This document shows, in pieces, positions 37,430 to 47,065 of a stretch of 64,000 nucleotides of DNA. The stretch is from an uncultured Lachnobacterium sp. (GTDB taxonomy: Bacteria; Bacillota; Clostridia; Lachnospirales; Lachnospiraceae). Every line of letters starts with the position of its first letter. The first letter of the stretch is position 1. The translations under genes were made by a program, and so were the position numbers. The stretch spans positions 1 through 64,000 of the forward strand of contig URDU01000008.1 in NCBI GenBank assembly GCA_900546625.1. The letters are read 5' to 3'. The notes under the pieces are model-generated. The model searched no databases. It saw only the letters and a list, made by a program, of their open reading frames with translations, and was not told where the DNA came from.

Positions 37430-38158
37430 TTAAAATGGTTTAATGATCATTACAGTGATATTATCGCGGCCACCGTTTGCATTGGCCATGGCGACAAGCT
37501 GTGACGCTGCTGTCTCGATATTATCATTTTGCCTAATAGTATCGCATATTTCTTCATCTCTCACCATATTGGTAAGTCCGTCTGTACACAGAAGAATCCT
37601 GTCGTCCTCACATAGCTCGACCTCAAAGAAATCTGCCTCCACATGATCCGCTGCTCCGACAGCTCTGGTGATGATATTCTTGTCCGGATGAACTCTCGCC
37701 TCATCGGCATTTATCTCACCCAGCCTGACCATCTCATCAACCAGTGAATGATCCCTGGTAATCTGTCTGATCTGCTCTGTGCTGCCTACAATATAAAGCC
37801 TGCTGTCACCTATATTGGCCACAAAAAGCTTGTTTCCTATAATAGTTCCTATGACTAAGGTGGTACCCATTCCACGCTTAGCTTCATCCTCACGAGACTC
37901 AGCCACCAAAAGCTCATTTGCCTTGTTGATTGCCTCTTTGATGATGGATACCGGTTCATCCCCGGCATTTCTCGATACCGATGCAACCACACGCTCTATA
38001 GTGTATCTGGAAGCATAGTCACCGGCTTTGTGTCCTCCCATTCCATCTGCTACGATGAAAAGATTCGGAAGATTTCCTACTGCAGTGTCAGACGAGAAAT
38101 AAAAATCCTGATTCATCTCACGAATAGCACCTGCATCCGTAATGGAAAACGTCTTCAT
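37430..38158 (-). CDS. PP2C-type Ser/Thr phosphatase (Stp/PrpC), partner of PrkC
   Basis: 242 residues with all PP2C metal motifs: DAGAIREMNQDF, VADGMGGHKAGD, NIGDSRLYI, DHSLVDEMV, LLCTDGLTN and GGRDNITVMI. It should reverse phosphorylation by the PASTA kinase encoded next (16-base gap). GAGGAAT precedes the ATG, and rlmN ends at the adjoining base, so they are co-transcribed. Confidence 0.95.
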   Translation of the reverse strand: MKTFSITDAGAIREMNQDFYFSSDTAVGNLPNLFIVADGMGGHKAGDYASRYTIERVVASVSRNAGDEPVSIIKEAINKANELLVAESREDEAKRGMGTTLVIGTIIGNKLFVANIGDSRLYIVGSTEQIRQITRDHSLVDEMVRLGEINADEARVHPDKNIITRAVGAADHVEADFFEVELCEDDRILLCTDGLTNMVRDEEICDTIRQNDNIETAASQLVAMANANGGRDNITVMIIKPF

Positions 38159-39226
38159 CTAGTTTATTCCTCTCTCTTTATCTATATGCTTCTTGCGAAG
38201 CTGTCCACAGGCACCGTCTATATCTCTGCCCATTTCCCTTCTAATAGTAACATTAATTCCGTTTTTTTCAAGTCTCTTTTTGAAAGCCTCTATAACATCC
38301 TTGTTGGACTGCACGTAGTCGCGCTCCTTTATAGGGTTGACCGGAATCAGATTTATATGACAGTTCATGCCATGCACAAGCGCAGAAAGCTCTGCTGCAT
38401 CCTCGGCTGTGTCGTTCACTCCGCCGACTAAGCTGTACTCAAAGGTGACTCTGCGGCCGGTCTGTGCAAAATAATACTTGCATGCATCGACCACATCATG
38501 TATATCAAAGCTGTTTGCAACAGGCATGAGAGCCTTTCTCTTTTCCTGATTGGAGGCATGCAGTGAAAGCGCCAACGTGATTGAAAGCTTTTCATCTGCA
38601 AGCTGTCTCATGCGAGGTACGATACCACAGGTGGAAACAGTCAAATTGCGCTGGCTGATATTGATACCGTTTTCATCAGTGAGAAGCTCTATAAAGCGCA
38701 GCAGATTGTCATAATTGTCAAGAGGCTCGCCTGTGCCCATGACAACCACATTTGAGATGCGCTCTCCTATGTCCTTGCCTATCCGGTAAATCTGGTCAAT
38801 CATCTCAGACGGCCTAAGTCCCCTGACGAGTCCGTCAAGAGTGGATGCACAGAATCTGCACCCCATCCTGCAGCCGACCTGCGAAGAAATGCACACCGAA
38901 TTACCGTGCTTGTACTTCATAAGCACACTCTCTATTACATTGCCGTCGTCCAGCGAAAAAAGATATTTTCTCGTGCCATCGAGCTTTGACACCTGCACCT
39001 GCTCTTTTTTAAGCGAGATGAGCATTGCATTGTCCTTTAATACCTGTATGAACTTTTTTGAAATATTAGTCATCTCATCAAAGTTGTCCACATGCTTCAC
39101 ATGAATCCACTCATATATCTGCTTCGCACGGAATTTCTTTTCTCCGAGCGATATGATAAACTCTGTGAGCTCGTCCATATTCATTGATTTGATGTCGGTT
39201 AGTTGTTCTTTTATTATCTGTTCCAT
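38159..39226 (-). CDS. rlmN: dual-specificity 23S rRNA/tRNA adenine C2-methyltransferase
   Basis: 355-residue radical SAM methyltransferase for A2503 of 23S rRNA and A37 of some tRNAs. The cluster motif is CRMGCRFCAS near residue 115. VVMGTGEPLDNYDN, TLALSLHAS and FEYSLVGGVND are typical of RlmN, and the catalytic Cys near the C-terminus lies in IDGACGQLR. Length is normal. It sits between rsmB and the phosphatase gene. Confidence 0.96.
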   Translation of the reverse strand: MEQIIKEQLTDIKSMNMDELTEFIISLGEKKFRAKQIYEWIHVKHVDNFDEMTNISKKFIQVLKDNAMLISLKKEQVQVSKLDGTRKYLFSLDDGNVIESVLMKYKHGNSVCISSQVGCRMGCRFCASTLDGLVRGLRPSEMIDQIYRIGKDIGERISNVVVMGTGEPLDNYDNLLRFIELLTDENGINISQRNLTVSTCGIVPRMRQLADEKLSITLALSLHASNQEKRKALMPVANSFDIHDVVDACKYYFAQTGRRVTFEYSLVGGVNDTAEDAAELSALVHGMNCHINLIPVNPIKERDYVQSNKDVIEAFKKRLEKNGINVTIRREMGRDIDGACGQLRKKHIDKERGIN

Positions 39227-39296
39227 ATCACTTTTATTAAATTTACATTTAATTACTGCTCTATAATTATTTTTCGTATTGTTATTGTTTATTACT

Positions 39297-40652
39297 TCAT
39301 GATTTACTTTTTATAAATCTTGCAATGAAGAATCCGTCACTTCCATGCTCACCGGGCAGCATCTGTTTCATTCCGACGCCATCCGCAAAGCTCTTATCCA
39401 GCTCAAACTCAGGATGCTTTTCAACAAACCACCTCACATTGTCCTCATTCTCAGCCTCATCTATTGTACATGTGCTGTAAACGAGCACTCCGTTTGGCTT
39501 CACATATGTATGCACGGTATCAAGTATCTGTCTTTGAAGAGCGACAAGCTCATCTACAGACTCAGGTGTCATCTTGTAGCGGATGTCCTTCTTTCTGCCG
39601 AGCACTCCAAGCCCTGAGCACGGCAGATCACAGATCAGTATATCTGCCTTTCCTACGGAATCATCGTCAGGCACTGTGGCATCCCACACCTCTGCAGACA
39701 TATTGTTAAGACCATGCCTTTCTATATTTTCCTCAATCATACCAACCTTGGTATCAGTCAGGTCACGCGCGAGCACATGTCCGCTTCCCTGCAAAAGCTC
39801 AGCGATGTGGGTGCTCTTGCCACCCGGTGCTGCGCACACATCTATCACATAGTCGCCCTTCTTGGGAGCTGCAGTCTGTGCAACAAGCATGGAGCTGATA
39901 TCCTGTACATAGAAAAGTCCGTCTCTGAAGCTCTGCAAGCCATTCAAATAATCAAATCCTGATATAACAAATGCATAGTCAAGCTCATCAACCGCTGTGA
40001 CCGTCACACCCTCTGCCTCAAGCATTGTGCGAAGCTCATCCGGAGAGCACCTGGTCAGGTTTGTCCTGATGCTTATTGTACTCTTACTGTGAAACGCCTT
40101 GAAAATCTCCTCTGCCTTCTTCTCTCCGTATGCAGCAACAAATCTGTCCACTATCCACTGTGGCATGGCGTATCGGATGCTTAGTGTATCAAGCTCTACT
40201 GAGTCAATATTTCTTGCAATATTTCTGAGTACACCGTTTACAAAGCCCGAAAGCTGTGCAAACTTATGCCGCTTTGCAAGCTTCACTGCCTCATTGCATA
40301 CCGCCGAATCCGGCACCGCATCCATGTACTTTATCTGGTAGACGCTCATGCGAAGGAGGTTTCTGATAAAAGGCTTCATCTTCTTTACCTTTGTCTTTGA
40401 GAAAGAGTCTATGATGTAGTCGAGCTGCAGCATATACTCGATGGTGCCGTCAACAAGCCTCGTCATAAAGGCTCTGTCCTGCTTTGGCAGATACTGATAT
40501 TTGTCAAGCACACTGCGAAGCACTATATGTGAAAACGCTCCACGCTCATTAATCTCAATAAGCATCTCAAGAGCAAGCTCACGCGTATCTACAGAGTGTG
40601 CCTGTATATTATTTTTACTGTGATTATTTTTATTCTTATTATTCGATGTCAT
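39297..40652 (-). CDS. rsmB: 16S rRNA m5C967 methyltransferase
   Basis: 451 residues: a Lys/Asn-rich N-terminal stretch of about 20, a NusB-like helical domain (about 22-150) and a methyltransferase domain. The SAM motif is DVCAAPGGKSTHIAE, the first catalytic Cys is in DLPCSGLG, and the second is in YSTCTIDEAENED. No clear ribosome binding site precedes the first ATG, so the low-complexity N-terminus could be shorter. It lies in the conserved def-fmt-rsmB-rlmN order. Confidence 0.95.
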   Translation of the reverse strand: MTSNNKNKNNHSKNNIQAHSVDTRELALEMLIEINERGAFSHIVLRSVLDKYQYLPKQDRAFMTRLVDGTIEYMLQLDYIIDSFSKTKVKKMKPFIRNLLRMSVYQIKYMDAVPDSAVCNEAVKLAKRHKFAQLSGFVNGVLRNIARNIDSVELDTLSIRYAMPQWIVDRFVAAYGEKKAEEIFKAFHSKSTISIRTNLTRCSPDELRTMLEAEGVTVTAVDELDYAFVISGFDYLNGLQSFRDGLFYVQDISSMLVAQTAAPKKGDYVIDVCAAPGGKSTHIAELLQGSGHVLARDLTDTKVGMIEENIERHGLNNMSAEVWDATVPDDDSVGKADILICDLPCSGLGVLGRKKDIRYKMTPESVDELVALQRQILDTVHTYVKPNGVLVYSTCTIDEAENEDNVRWFVEKHPEFELDKSFADGVGMKQMLPGEHGSDGFFIARFIKSKS

Positions 40653-40755
40653 ATAGTTTAATCTACATTTAATTTTCTATGTTTATTTATCCAATTTAAA
40701 CTGTCTTACCTAATTGCCTTACCTTGCTGTCCTGCTTCAAGCAGCTAAAACAATA

Positions 40756-41460
40756 TCAGTCATCCCGTCTGCGTCCGTTTGTGATAAGTATGATACGAAG
40801 AAGCTGTAAAATAGCAGCCGCCGCACTGGCTACATAGGTAAGTGCCGCTGATTTAAGCACCCTTCTCGTGTACTTAAGCTCATCATCTGCAAGTATGCCC
40901 TGTGTGCGAAGCATAACAAGCGCACGCCTTGAAGCATCAAACTCTACAGGAAGAGTCACAAGCTGGAAAAGCACTGCTGCCGAAAACAGCAATATGCCTA
41001 TATCAATAATAAGCCCTGATGAGCGTGTGTTAAATAACAGGCCGATAAGTATAACAGGCCATGCAAGCATGGAGCCAAAATTGGCTATAGGCACGAGTGC
41101 ACTTCTGATTGAAAGAGGTGCATAGTTTTTTGCATGCTGTATAGCGTGTCCACACTCGTGGGCAGCTACACCAAGCGCTGCAACCGATGTAGCGTTGTAC
41201 ACAGGATCAGATAAATTCACGGTTTTGGTGCGTGGATCGTAGTGGTCCGTCAGACTGCCTGACACATGACGCACCTGCACATCATATATGCCTGCCGCCT
41301 GAAGCACTCTCTGAGCCACCTGTGCACCATTCATGCCTGACATGCTTCTTAGCTGTGAGTATTTATTAAATGTACCTTTAACTCTTGCCGATGCAATCAT
41401 ACATATCACTGCACCTATCACAACGAGTATATATGTCGGATCCCAGTAATAATATCCCAT
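40756..41460 (-). CDS. membrane zinc metallopeptidase (YugP family)
   Basis: 234 residues with an N-terminal transmembrane helix (about 7-23), the zinc motif AAHECGHAIQHA (HExxH form) near 120 and three further hydrophobic segments. YugP-type peptidases are uncharacterised but conserved between fmt and rsmB in Clostridia, as here. AAGGAGA precedes the start. The proteolytic role is inferred from the motif. Confidence 0.92.
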   Translation of the reverse strand: MGYYYWDPTYILVVIGAVICMIASARVKGTFNKYSQLRSMSGMNGAQVAQRVLQAAGIYDVQVRHVSGSLTDHYDPRTKTVNLSDPVYNATSVAALGVAAHECGHAIQHAKNYAPLSIRSALVPIANFGSMLAWPVILIGLLFNTRSSGLIIDIGILLFSAAVLFQLVTLPVEFDASRRALVMLRTQGILADDELKYTRRVLKSAALTYVASAAAAILQLLRIILITNGRRRDD

Positions 41461-41484
41461 GTATCATCTCTCCTTGCTTTTATT

Positions 41485-41542
41485 GTAACTATTCATCCCC
41501 GCCTCATCAGCATTTTTGTTCTCAGTGGTTCTGAATAGTTAC
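41485..41542. mobile_element. 58-bp MITE-like element (short form)
   Basis: Perfect 11-bp terminal inverted repeats, GTAACTATTCA (41485-41495) and TGAATAGTTAC (41532-41542), bound 58 bp between fmt and the YugP-type gene. The right end, including CTCAGTGGTTCTGAATAGTT, is identical to the right end of the larger element at 46699-46894. It is a probable internally deleted copy. Confidence 0.75.
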
Positions 41543-41555
41543 TTATAATGAATAA

Positions 41556-42488
41556 CTATAACGTGAAAAATGAGCCCTCTTCCACATGACAGCCTCTCAA
41601 AAATGAGCCTGTATCCATGCGCTTCTTGCCCTGGAGCTGTACCTCTACTAAAGATAATGCTCCTTTTCCTGTCTGTACATACATATCATTTTTACCGATA
41701 TGATAAATACAGCCCGGCTCGTAATCATCGCTGCCTTCAATCACCCTTGCACTCCACACCTTAAATGTCTTGCCGTTTAAATGTGTATATGCGCTCGGCC
41801 ATGGATTGAGCCCTCTTATAAGCCTCTCAAGCTCAACAGCAGGCTTTGTCCAGTCGATAAAGCCAAGCTCCTTGCTGATCATTGATGTATGTGTGGCTTC
41901 CTCACTGTTTTGAGGAGTGTACTCTGCAGTACCATCCTCTATCATCTTCATGGTCTCCACACACAGCTTTGCTCCCTCTGCCGAGAGCTTTTCAAACAGG
42001 CTGCCACCGGTCTCATCAGGTGCGAGCCTGACTGTGCTCTTTGCAATCATATCGCCGGTATCTACACCCTCATCCATCCTCATGGTAGTGACACCGGTAA
42101 ACTCGTCACCGTTAATCACAGCCCACTGGATAGGAGCCGCACCTCTGTACTTTGGCAGAAGTGAAGCATGCACATTGATACAGCCGTAGCGTGGCATATC
42201 AAGAATACTCTTTGACAGAATCTGTCCAAAAGCCACCACAATTATTATATCTGCATTAAACTTTCTGAGGTACTCTATATTGGCAGACTCTCTTATTTTA
42301 ACCGGCTGGAATACCTCAATGCCGTGCGAAAGCGCACACTCCTTGACCGGTGTGTACTGCATTGCCTTGCCGCGACCCTTCGGCTTGTCCGGCTGTGTGA
42401 CAACCAGCGCCACCTCGTGCCCTGCCTCTATAATTGCCTCAAGTGTTCCCACCGAAAAATCCGGTGTTCCCATGAAAATTACTCTCAT
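41556..42488 (-). CDS. fmt: methionyl-tRNA formyltransferase
   Basis: 310 residues. The formyl-transfer domain has MGTPDFSVGTLE at the start and the conserved NVHASLLPKYRGAAPIQW near 110, with catalytic Asn and His. The C-terminal OB-like tRNA-binding domain is present. It formylates initiator Met-tRNA. It sits next to def, which encodes the enzyme that removes the formyl group. GGGAGG precedes the ATG. Confidence 0.96.
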   Translation of the reverse strand: MRVIFMGTPDFSVGTLEAIIEAGHEVALVVTQPDKPKGRGKAMQYTPVKECALSHGIEVFQPVKIRESANIEYLRKFNADIIIVVAFGQILSKSILDMPRYGCINVHASLLPKYRGAAPIQWAVINGDEFTGVTTMRMDEGVDTGDMIAKSTVRLAPDETGGSLFEKLSAEGAKLCVETMKMIEDGTAEYTPQNSEEATHTSMISKELGFIDWTKPAVELERLIRGLNPWPSAYTHLNGKTFKVWSARVIEGSDDYEPGCIYHIGKNDMYVQTGKGALSLVEVQLQGKKRMDTGSFLRGCHVEEGSFFTL

Positions 42489-42543
42489 ATTACTGCCTCC
42501 CAGATATTTTTAAAAGCCCGGATAACAAATGTCATCTTAAGAA

Positions 42544-43020
42544 TTACTCCTGTGGATCCTCATAGGTCACATCGTGAAGTGCTCCCTCAACCTTCTCCAC
42601 ATAGAGATGTCCGTCAAGATGGTCAAGCTCGTGGCAGATGCATCTGGCCAAAAGCTCCTCTCCCTCTATCTCATACTCATTCATATCCTCGCCCATGAAG
42701 CGGGCCTTTACATGATTCGGGCGTGTTACCTGTCCGGCCTTTCCCGGTACTGAAAGACAGCCCTCATCGCCGGTCTGCTCTCCGTCAGACTCGATAATTT
42801 CAGGATTGATCATCACGATTGGACCCTCGCCCACATCGATAACAACGATTCTCTTAAGTATGCCGACCTGCGGTGCAGCAAGTCCCACACCATTAGCCTC
42901 ATACATGGTCTCAAGCATATCATCAATAAGTGTTACTATCTTTGGAGTCACCTCCGTAACCTCTCTGCATACCTTGCCAAGTACAGGGTCTCCCTCCACT
43001 CTAATAGTTCTAAGTGCCAT
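42544..43020 (-). CDS. def: peptide deformylase
   Basis: 158-residue type I deformylase with all three motifs: GVGLAAPQVG (about 45), EGCLSVPG (about 96) and HELDHLDGHLY (about 136), supplying the metal ligands and catalytic Glu. It removes the N-terminal formyl group from new proteins. AAGGAGG precedes the ATG. It lies between priA and fmt. Confidence 0.97.
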   Translation of the reverse strand: MALRTIRVEGDPVLGKVCREVTEVTPKIVTLIDDMLETMYEANGVGLAAPQVGILKRIVVIDVGEGPIVMINPEIIESDGEQTGDEGCLSVPGKAGQVTRPNHVKARFMGEDMNEYEIEGEELLARCICHELDHLDGHLYVEKVEGALHDVTYEDPQE

Positions 43021-43041
43021 AATTGCCTCCTTCTATATCTA

Positions 43042-45303
43042 TCAAAATCCACTCATCGGATTAAAATCAAATGAGATATTTGCATTTTTCATTGCCGTAT
43101 CAGCCTTCACAGCCTGCTCTATGCCATCCTTTACGGAAATGAGCGCCGCATAGTCAGATGTCTTCATGTAAAGCACCTTGCGGTATATGTCATTTACCTT
43201 TGCGATGGTCGCATCCGCAGGGCCTATGAGCTGAATCTGATGCCTATCATCCGGGCTCTGACTCTTCTCTATATGTGATATCATCTGTGCCGCTGTATCG
43301 TGCACTCTCTGCGCCATACTGCCGCACTCACTCTCATCAGGTGATGTGACATGGATTAAAAGCATATTCCATACAGGCGGATAGTTCATAAGCCTCCTGT
43401 ACTCTATCTCCTTATCGTAAAAAGCCTCATAATCCTGCTCTTTGGCAGTCTGGATGGCGTAGTGGTCAGGGTCGTAGGTCTGTATGACCACATTGCCGGG
43501 CAGCTTTCCTCTGCCTGCGCGCCCTGCCGCCTGGGTCAGAAGCGCAAATGTGCGCTCCGCCGCATGAAAATCATTCACATGCAGTGACATATCCGCAGCC
43601 AGCACTCCAACCAGCGTAACATTTGAAAAATCATGTCCCTTCACAATCATCTGCGTGCCGATAAGTATATCGGCCTCATGATTGGAAAATGCCTGCAGAA
43701 TCTTCTCATACGAATCCTTTGCCCTCGTGGTATCATAATCCATGCGCAGTATGCGCGCCTGTGGAAAACGCTTTGCCACCATCGCCTCTATCTTCTGTGT
43801 GCCGGCCTTAAAGCCGCTAATGTACTTTGAGCCACAGCTCGGACACACCTTCGGCACCGGCTGTCTGTAGCCGCAGTAGTGACAGACCATCACTCCGCCT
43901 CTATGCTCACTGAGTGATACATCGCAATGAGGACATTTTACCACAAAACCGCACGCTCTGCACGACATAAATGCCGATTTGCCCCTTCTATTTAAAAAAA
44001 GCATGGTCTGCTGACCATTTTGAAGCCTCTCCTCCATGAGCTCCTGAAGCCTGGTGGAAAGAATCGAGCGGTTTCCCTCACGAAGCTCCTGCCTCAAATC
44101 AACAATCTCACACTTTGGAAGAGGTCTGTCGTCCACACGCGTATCAAGCTCCAAAAGCCTGTAAACGCCTGTCTTTGCCTTGTAGTAGCTGTCCACGGAC
44201 GGTGTTGCAGAGCCAAGCACCACAATAGCATCGGACATGCGCGCGTACTCTATCGCCACCTCTCTGGCGTGATAGCGCGGCACCGACTCACTCTTGTATG
44301 AATTCTCATGCTCTTCATCTATTATGATAAGTCCTAAATTTGAAAAAGGTGTGAACAGCGCCGACCGCGGGCCAATCATGATGTCAATATCACCATTTTT
44401 AGCTCTCTCAAACTGGTCATAACGCTCACCATTTGAAAGTCTTGAATTGATTATTGAAACCCTGTTCCCAAATCTGGAAAAAAAGCGCATCACTGTCTGA
44501 TAAGTAAGTGCAATCTCAGGAATCAGCACAATCGCCTGACGCCCGGACTGTATACAGTGTGCAATAAGCTCCATGTATACCTCTGTCTTGCCGCTTCCGG
44601 TTACACCCTTAATCAGATACGTATTTCTAAGGCCTGATGCAATATCACCTTGTATCGCATCGACCACACTCTGCTGCGCAGCATTCAATACCTTATCATA
44701 GGTATCCACGCTCATATGCTCCACAGGATTTCTGTAGCCGTTCTGTGTGATGACCTCGATAAAGCCGCTCTGCTCAAGCGCCCTTATGGTGGCAGCCGAC
44801 ACAGACAGCTTGCCTGTCACAAAGGAATACTCAAGGCTCGCCCCATCATCAGCATCGATCAGGGCACGAAAAAGCCTGGCCTTTGCCTTTTGATTTTTTG
44901 CCTCACAAAGCGCCAGCTGTGCCCTCGCCCTTACCTTGTCTATTTTCAGTGCAATGCTGCGGCTCACCTGCTCCTTAGCCTGTTTCTTTACAGGTATAAC
45001 GGTCTTTAGCGCCTGATTCATGGTAGAGCCGTAGTTGCGCCGTATCCATGCCGCAAGCGCGATGAGCTTTGCTTCCACAGCCACAGAGTTTGCCTTTATC
45101 CCGATAAGAGGCTTTGTCCTTGCCGGGTCGTACTCAGGCTCATCCGTGACCTCAATCACATAGCCTGTGATAGTGCGGCTGCCAAATGGAATATCCACGC
45201 ACACACCCGGGCGGATGTCGCATAAAAGCTCATCCGGGATGCTGTACTGAAATGTCTTATCCAGTTTTTCGTGGGATATATCCACAATCACGTTGGCATA
45301 CAT
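43042..45303 (-). CDS. priA: primosomal protein N' (replication restart helicase)
   Basis: 753 residues. The N-terminal DNA-binding domain is followed by a superfamily 2 helicase with Walker A GVTGSGKTE (about 240) and DEEH box IIDEEHENSYKSE. The eight-cysteine zinc region (CRACGFVVKCPHCDVSL to CGYRQPVPKVCPSCG) and C-terminal helicase motifs QAAGRAGRG follow. It restarts stalled forks. It begins nine bases after pyrI with no strong ribosome binding site close to the ATG, so its translation may depend on upstream flow. Confidence 0.95.
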   Translation of the reverse strand: MYANVIVDISHEKLDKTFQYSIPDELLCDIRPGVCVDIPFGSRTITGYVIEVTDEPEYDPARTKPLIGIKANSVAVEAKLIALAAWIRRNYGSTMNQALKTVIPVKKQAKEQVSRSIALKIDKVRARAQLALCEAKNQKAKARLFRALIDADDGASLEYSFVTGKLSVSAATIRALEQSGFIEVITQNGYRNPVEHMSVDTYDKVLNAAQQSVVDAIQGDIASGLRNTYLIKGVTGSGKTEVYMELIAHCIQSGRQAIVLIPEIALTYQTVMRFFSRFGNRVSIINSRLSNGERYDQFERAKNGDIDIMIGPRSALFTPFSNLGLIIIDEEHENSYKSESVPRYHAREVAIEYARMSDAIVVLGSATPSVDSYYKAKTGVYRLLELDTRVDDRPLPKCEIVDLRQELREGNRSILSTRLQELMEERLQNGQQTMLFLNRRGKSAFMSCRACGFVVKCPHCDVSLSEHRGGVMVCHYCGYRQPVPKVCPSCGSKYISGFKAGTQKIEAMVAKRFPQARILRMDYDTTRAKDSYEKILQAFSNHEADILIGTQMIVKGHDFSNVTLVGVLAADMSLHVNDFHAAERTFALLTQAAGRAGRGKLPGNVVIQTYDPDHYAIQTAKEQDYEAFYDKEIEYRRLMNYPPVWNMLLIHVTSPDESECGSMAQRVHDTAAQMISHIEKSQSPDDRHQIQLIGPADATIAKVNDIYRKVLYMKTSDYAALISVKDGIEQAVKADTAMKNANISFDFNPMSGF

Positions 45304-45311
45304 AACTGATA

Positions 45312-45743
45312 CTATTTAACTCCTTCGTATTTCTCCTCGCAGTACTTGCAACGGTAAACTTCGTTTTTCTCATCGGAAAGCACAAAAATCTGGTCAAGCT
45401 CCTGCTCAATTGAAGTGATGCATCTTGGGTTTTTGCACTTGATGACATTTTTCACCTGATGAGGCAGCTTAAGCTCCATCTTGTCCACAATCTTGTCACC
45501 CTTTATCACATTTACGGTGATGTTGTGGTCGATAAATCCAAGGATATCGAGGTCTAATGACTCTATCGGACACTCTACCTTGATGATATCCTTCTTGCCC
45601 ATCTTGCTGCTCTTTGCATTCTTTATGATTGCAACCGTGCAGTCAAGCTTGTCAAGCTTTAAATCCCTGTAAATCTGAAGACTCATACCTGCCTTGATAT
45701 GATCGAGCACAAAGCCCTCATGTATTCCACTAATATTCAGCAT
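45312..45743 (-). CDS. pyrI: aspartate carbamoyltransferase regulatory subunit
   Basis: 143 residues. The nucleotide-binding allosteric domain is followed by the zinc domain, with four cysteines in CKNPRCITSIEQ and YRCKYCEEK. It binds CTP/ATP and tunes PyrB, with which it assembles. AAGGAGG precedes the ATG, 11 bases after pyrB. Confidence 0.96.
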   Translation of the reverse strand: MLNISGIHEGFVLDHIKAGMSLQIYRDLKLDKLDCTVAIIKNAKSSKMGKKDIIKVECPIESLDLDILGFIDHNITVNVIKGDKIVDKMELKLPHQVKNVIKCKNPRCITSIEQELDQIFVLSDEKNEVYRCKYCEEKYEGVK

Positions 45744-45754
45744 ATTATCCTCCT

Positions 45755-46675
45755 TTAGTCCTCAGCCAGTCCAAGCAGTGTCAGAATCAGCGCCATACGC
45801 ACGTAAACCGCATACTGCGCCTGCCTGAAATAGCATGCTCTCGGGTCGTCATCCACATCAACAGAAATCTCATTCACACGTGGGAGCGGATGAAGCACAA
45901 TCATATCATCCTTTGCAAGCTCCATCTTCTCCTTGGTCAGAATGTAGAAATCCTTCAGACGCACGTAGTCCTCCTCGTTGAAGAAACGCTCCTTCTGGAC
46001 ACGTGTCATGTAGAGCACATCAAGCTCTCCCATGGCATCCTCGAGCTTTTCTACCTCCTTGAACTCGATATTGTTGGCACGAAGCACATCATCGCGCACA
46101 TAGTCAGGCACCTTAAGCTCCTCAGGCGAGATAAGCACAACTCTCACATTGTCATATCTGATAAGTGCATTGATCAGTGAATGCACTGTACGTCCAAACT
46201 TTAAATCTCCGCAAAAGCCGATTGTGATATTATTCAATCTGCCCTTGATGGAACGGATCGTAAGAAGATCAGCAAGTGTCTGGGTAGGATGCTGATGACC
46301 GCCATCGCCTGCATTGATTACAGGAATACGCGATTTCTCCGAAGCTACAAGCGGTGCACCCTCCTTAGGATGACGCATGGCACAGATATCCGCATAGCAG
46401 GAAATAACCCTGATAGTATCTGAAACGCTCTCGCCCTTTGAAGCAGATGACGAATCAGCACTGTGGAAGCCCAACACCGAGCCTCCCAGATTAAGCATGG
46501 CAGCCTCAAAGCTAAGCCTGGTTCTCGTGCTTGGCTCGTAAAAACAGGTTGCAAGCTTCTTTCCATCGCACTTGTGTGCATATTTCTCAGGATGAGCCTC
46601 TATATCATTTGCAAGATCAAGAAGCTTGTCCAACTCTTCTACAGAAAAATCCAACGGACTCATTAAGTGACGCAT
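45755..46675 (-). CDS. pyrB: aspartate carbamoyltransferase catalytic subunit
   Basis: 306 residues. Carbamoyl-phosphate and aspartate contacts are all present: [13 protein letters not shown] near 47, [22 protein letters not shown] near 130 and HPLPRVNEI near 263. It catalyses the committed step of pyrimidine synthesis. GGAGG precedes the ATG. A MITE-like element fills most of the stretch between the start and the likely promoter at 46915-46943. Confidence 0.97.
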   Translation of the reverse strand: MRHLMSPLDFSVEELDKLLDLANDIEAHPEKYAHKCDGKKLATCFYEPSTRTRLSFEAAMLNLGGSVLGFHSADSSSASKGESVSDTIRVISCYADICAMRHPKEGAPLVASEKSRIPVINAGDGGHQHPTQTLADLLTIRSIKGRLNNITIGFCGDLKFGRTVHSLINALIRYDNVRVVLISPEELKVPDYVRDDVLRANNIEFKEVEKLEDAMGELDVLYMTRVQKERFFNEEDYVRLKDFYILTKEKMELAKDDMIVLHPLPRVNEISVDVDDDPRACYFRQAQYAVYVRMALILTLLGLAED

Positions 46676-46698
46676 AATTTGCCTCCATTCTTATTCGT

Positions 46699-46894
46699 GT
46701 AACTATTCCAAACCACACCACTCACATTCGCAAAAACGCACGTTACACGTGCTTTCCCGCTGCTATGCAGCTAATTTTGCTCATGAGTGTGGTGGTGGCT
46801 CTATTCGAGCCACCTTGAGAACAGAAAAACCTGCTGTTTACATGCAAGCATGACACATCAGCTTTTCCTGCTCTCAGTGGTTCTGAATAGTTAA
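46699..46894. mobile_element. 196-bp MITE-like element in the pyrBI leader
   Basis: Ends GTAACTATTC (46699-46708) and GAATAGTTA (46885-46893) are inverted repeats and match the 58-bp element at 41485-41542. The inside is highly structured: CCACACCACTCA pairs with TGAGTGTGGTGG, GGTGGCTC with GAGCCACC, and GAACAG...AAAACC with a complementary stretch near the right end. It has no coding capacity. Mobility is inferred from the terminal repeats and the second copy. Confidence 0.75.
46732..46752 (-). terminator. terminator-like hairpin inside the pyrBI leader element
   Basis: On the minus strand GCACGT-GTA-ACGTGC (46738-46752) is followed by GTTTTTG. Placed about 60 bases before pyrB, it could terminate or attenuate pyrBI transcription. 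It is carried by the MITE-like element. Confidence 0.5.
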
Positions 46895-46914
46895 TTGTTT
46901 TTAACATTTTTTCT

Positions 46915-46943
46915 ATCATATAATATCTCAGTGCAATATTCAA
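46915..46943 (-). promoter_or_regulatory. probable pyrBI promoter
   Basis: Minus-strand TTGAAT (46938-46943), 17-bp spacer, TATGAT (46915-46920). It gives a leader of about 230 bases, most of it the MITE-like element. Confidence 0.6.
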
Positions 46944-46961
46944 GTTGGCTTTTACACTTTT

Positions 46962-46990
46962 TTGTTGTAGAATATATGTCAGAATATAAC
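46962..46990 (+). promoter_or_regulatory. promoter of the PH-domain gene
   Basis: Plus-strand TTGTTG (46962-46967), 17-bp spacer, TATAAC (46985-46990). It diverges from the pyrBI promoter about 20 bp away. Confidence 0.55.
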
Positions 46991-47065
46991 TGTTCTGAAC
47001 GCTTAGCAATTGTAGCGAAGTTTTCATACAATTACGACAATTTCAACATCAAAAAGGAGAATAAT

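Noticed and set aside
46743..47027. 94-codon minus-strand frame upstream of pyrB
   Set aside because: It runs through the MITE-like element and across both divergent promoters. It has no ribosome binding site or recognisable domain.
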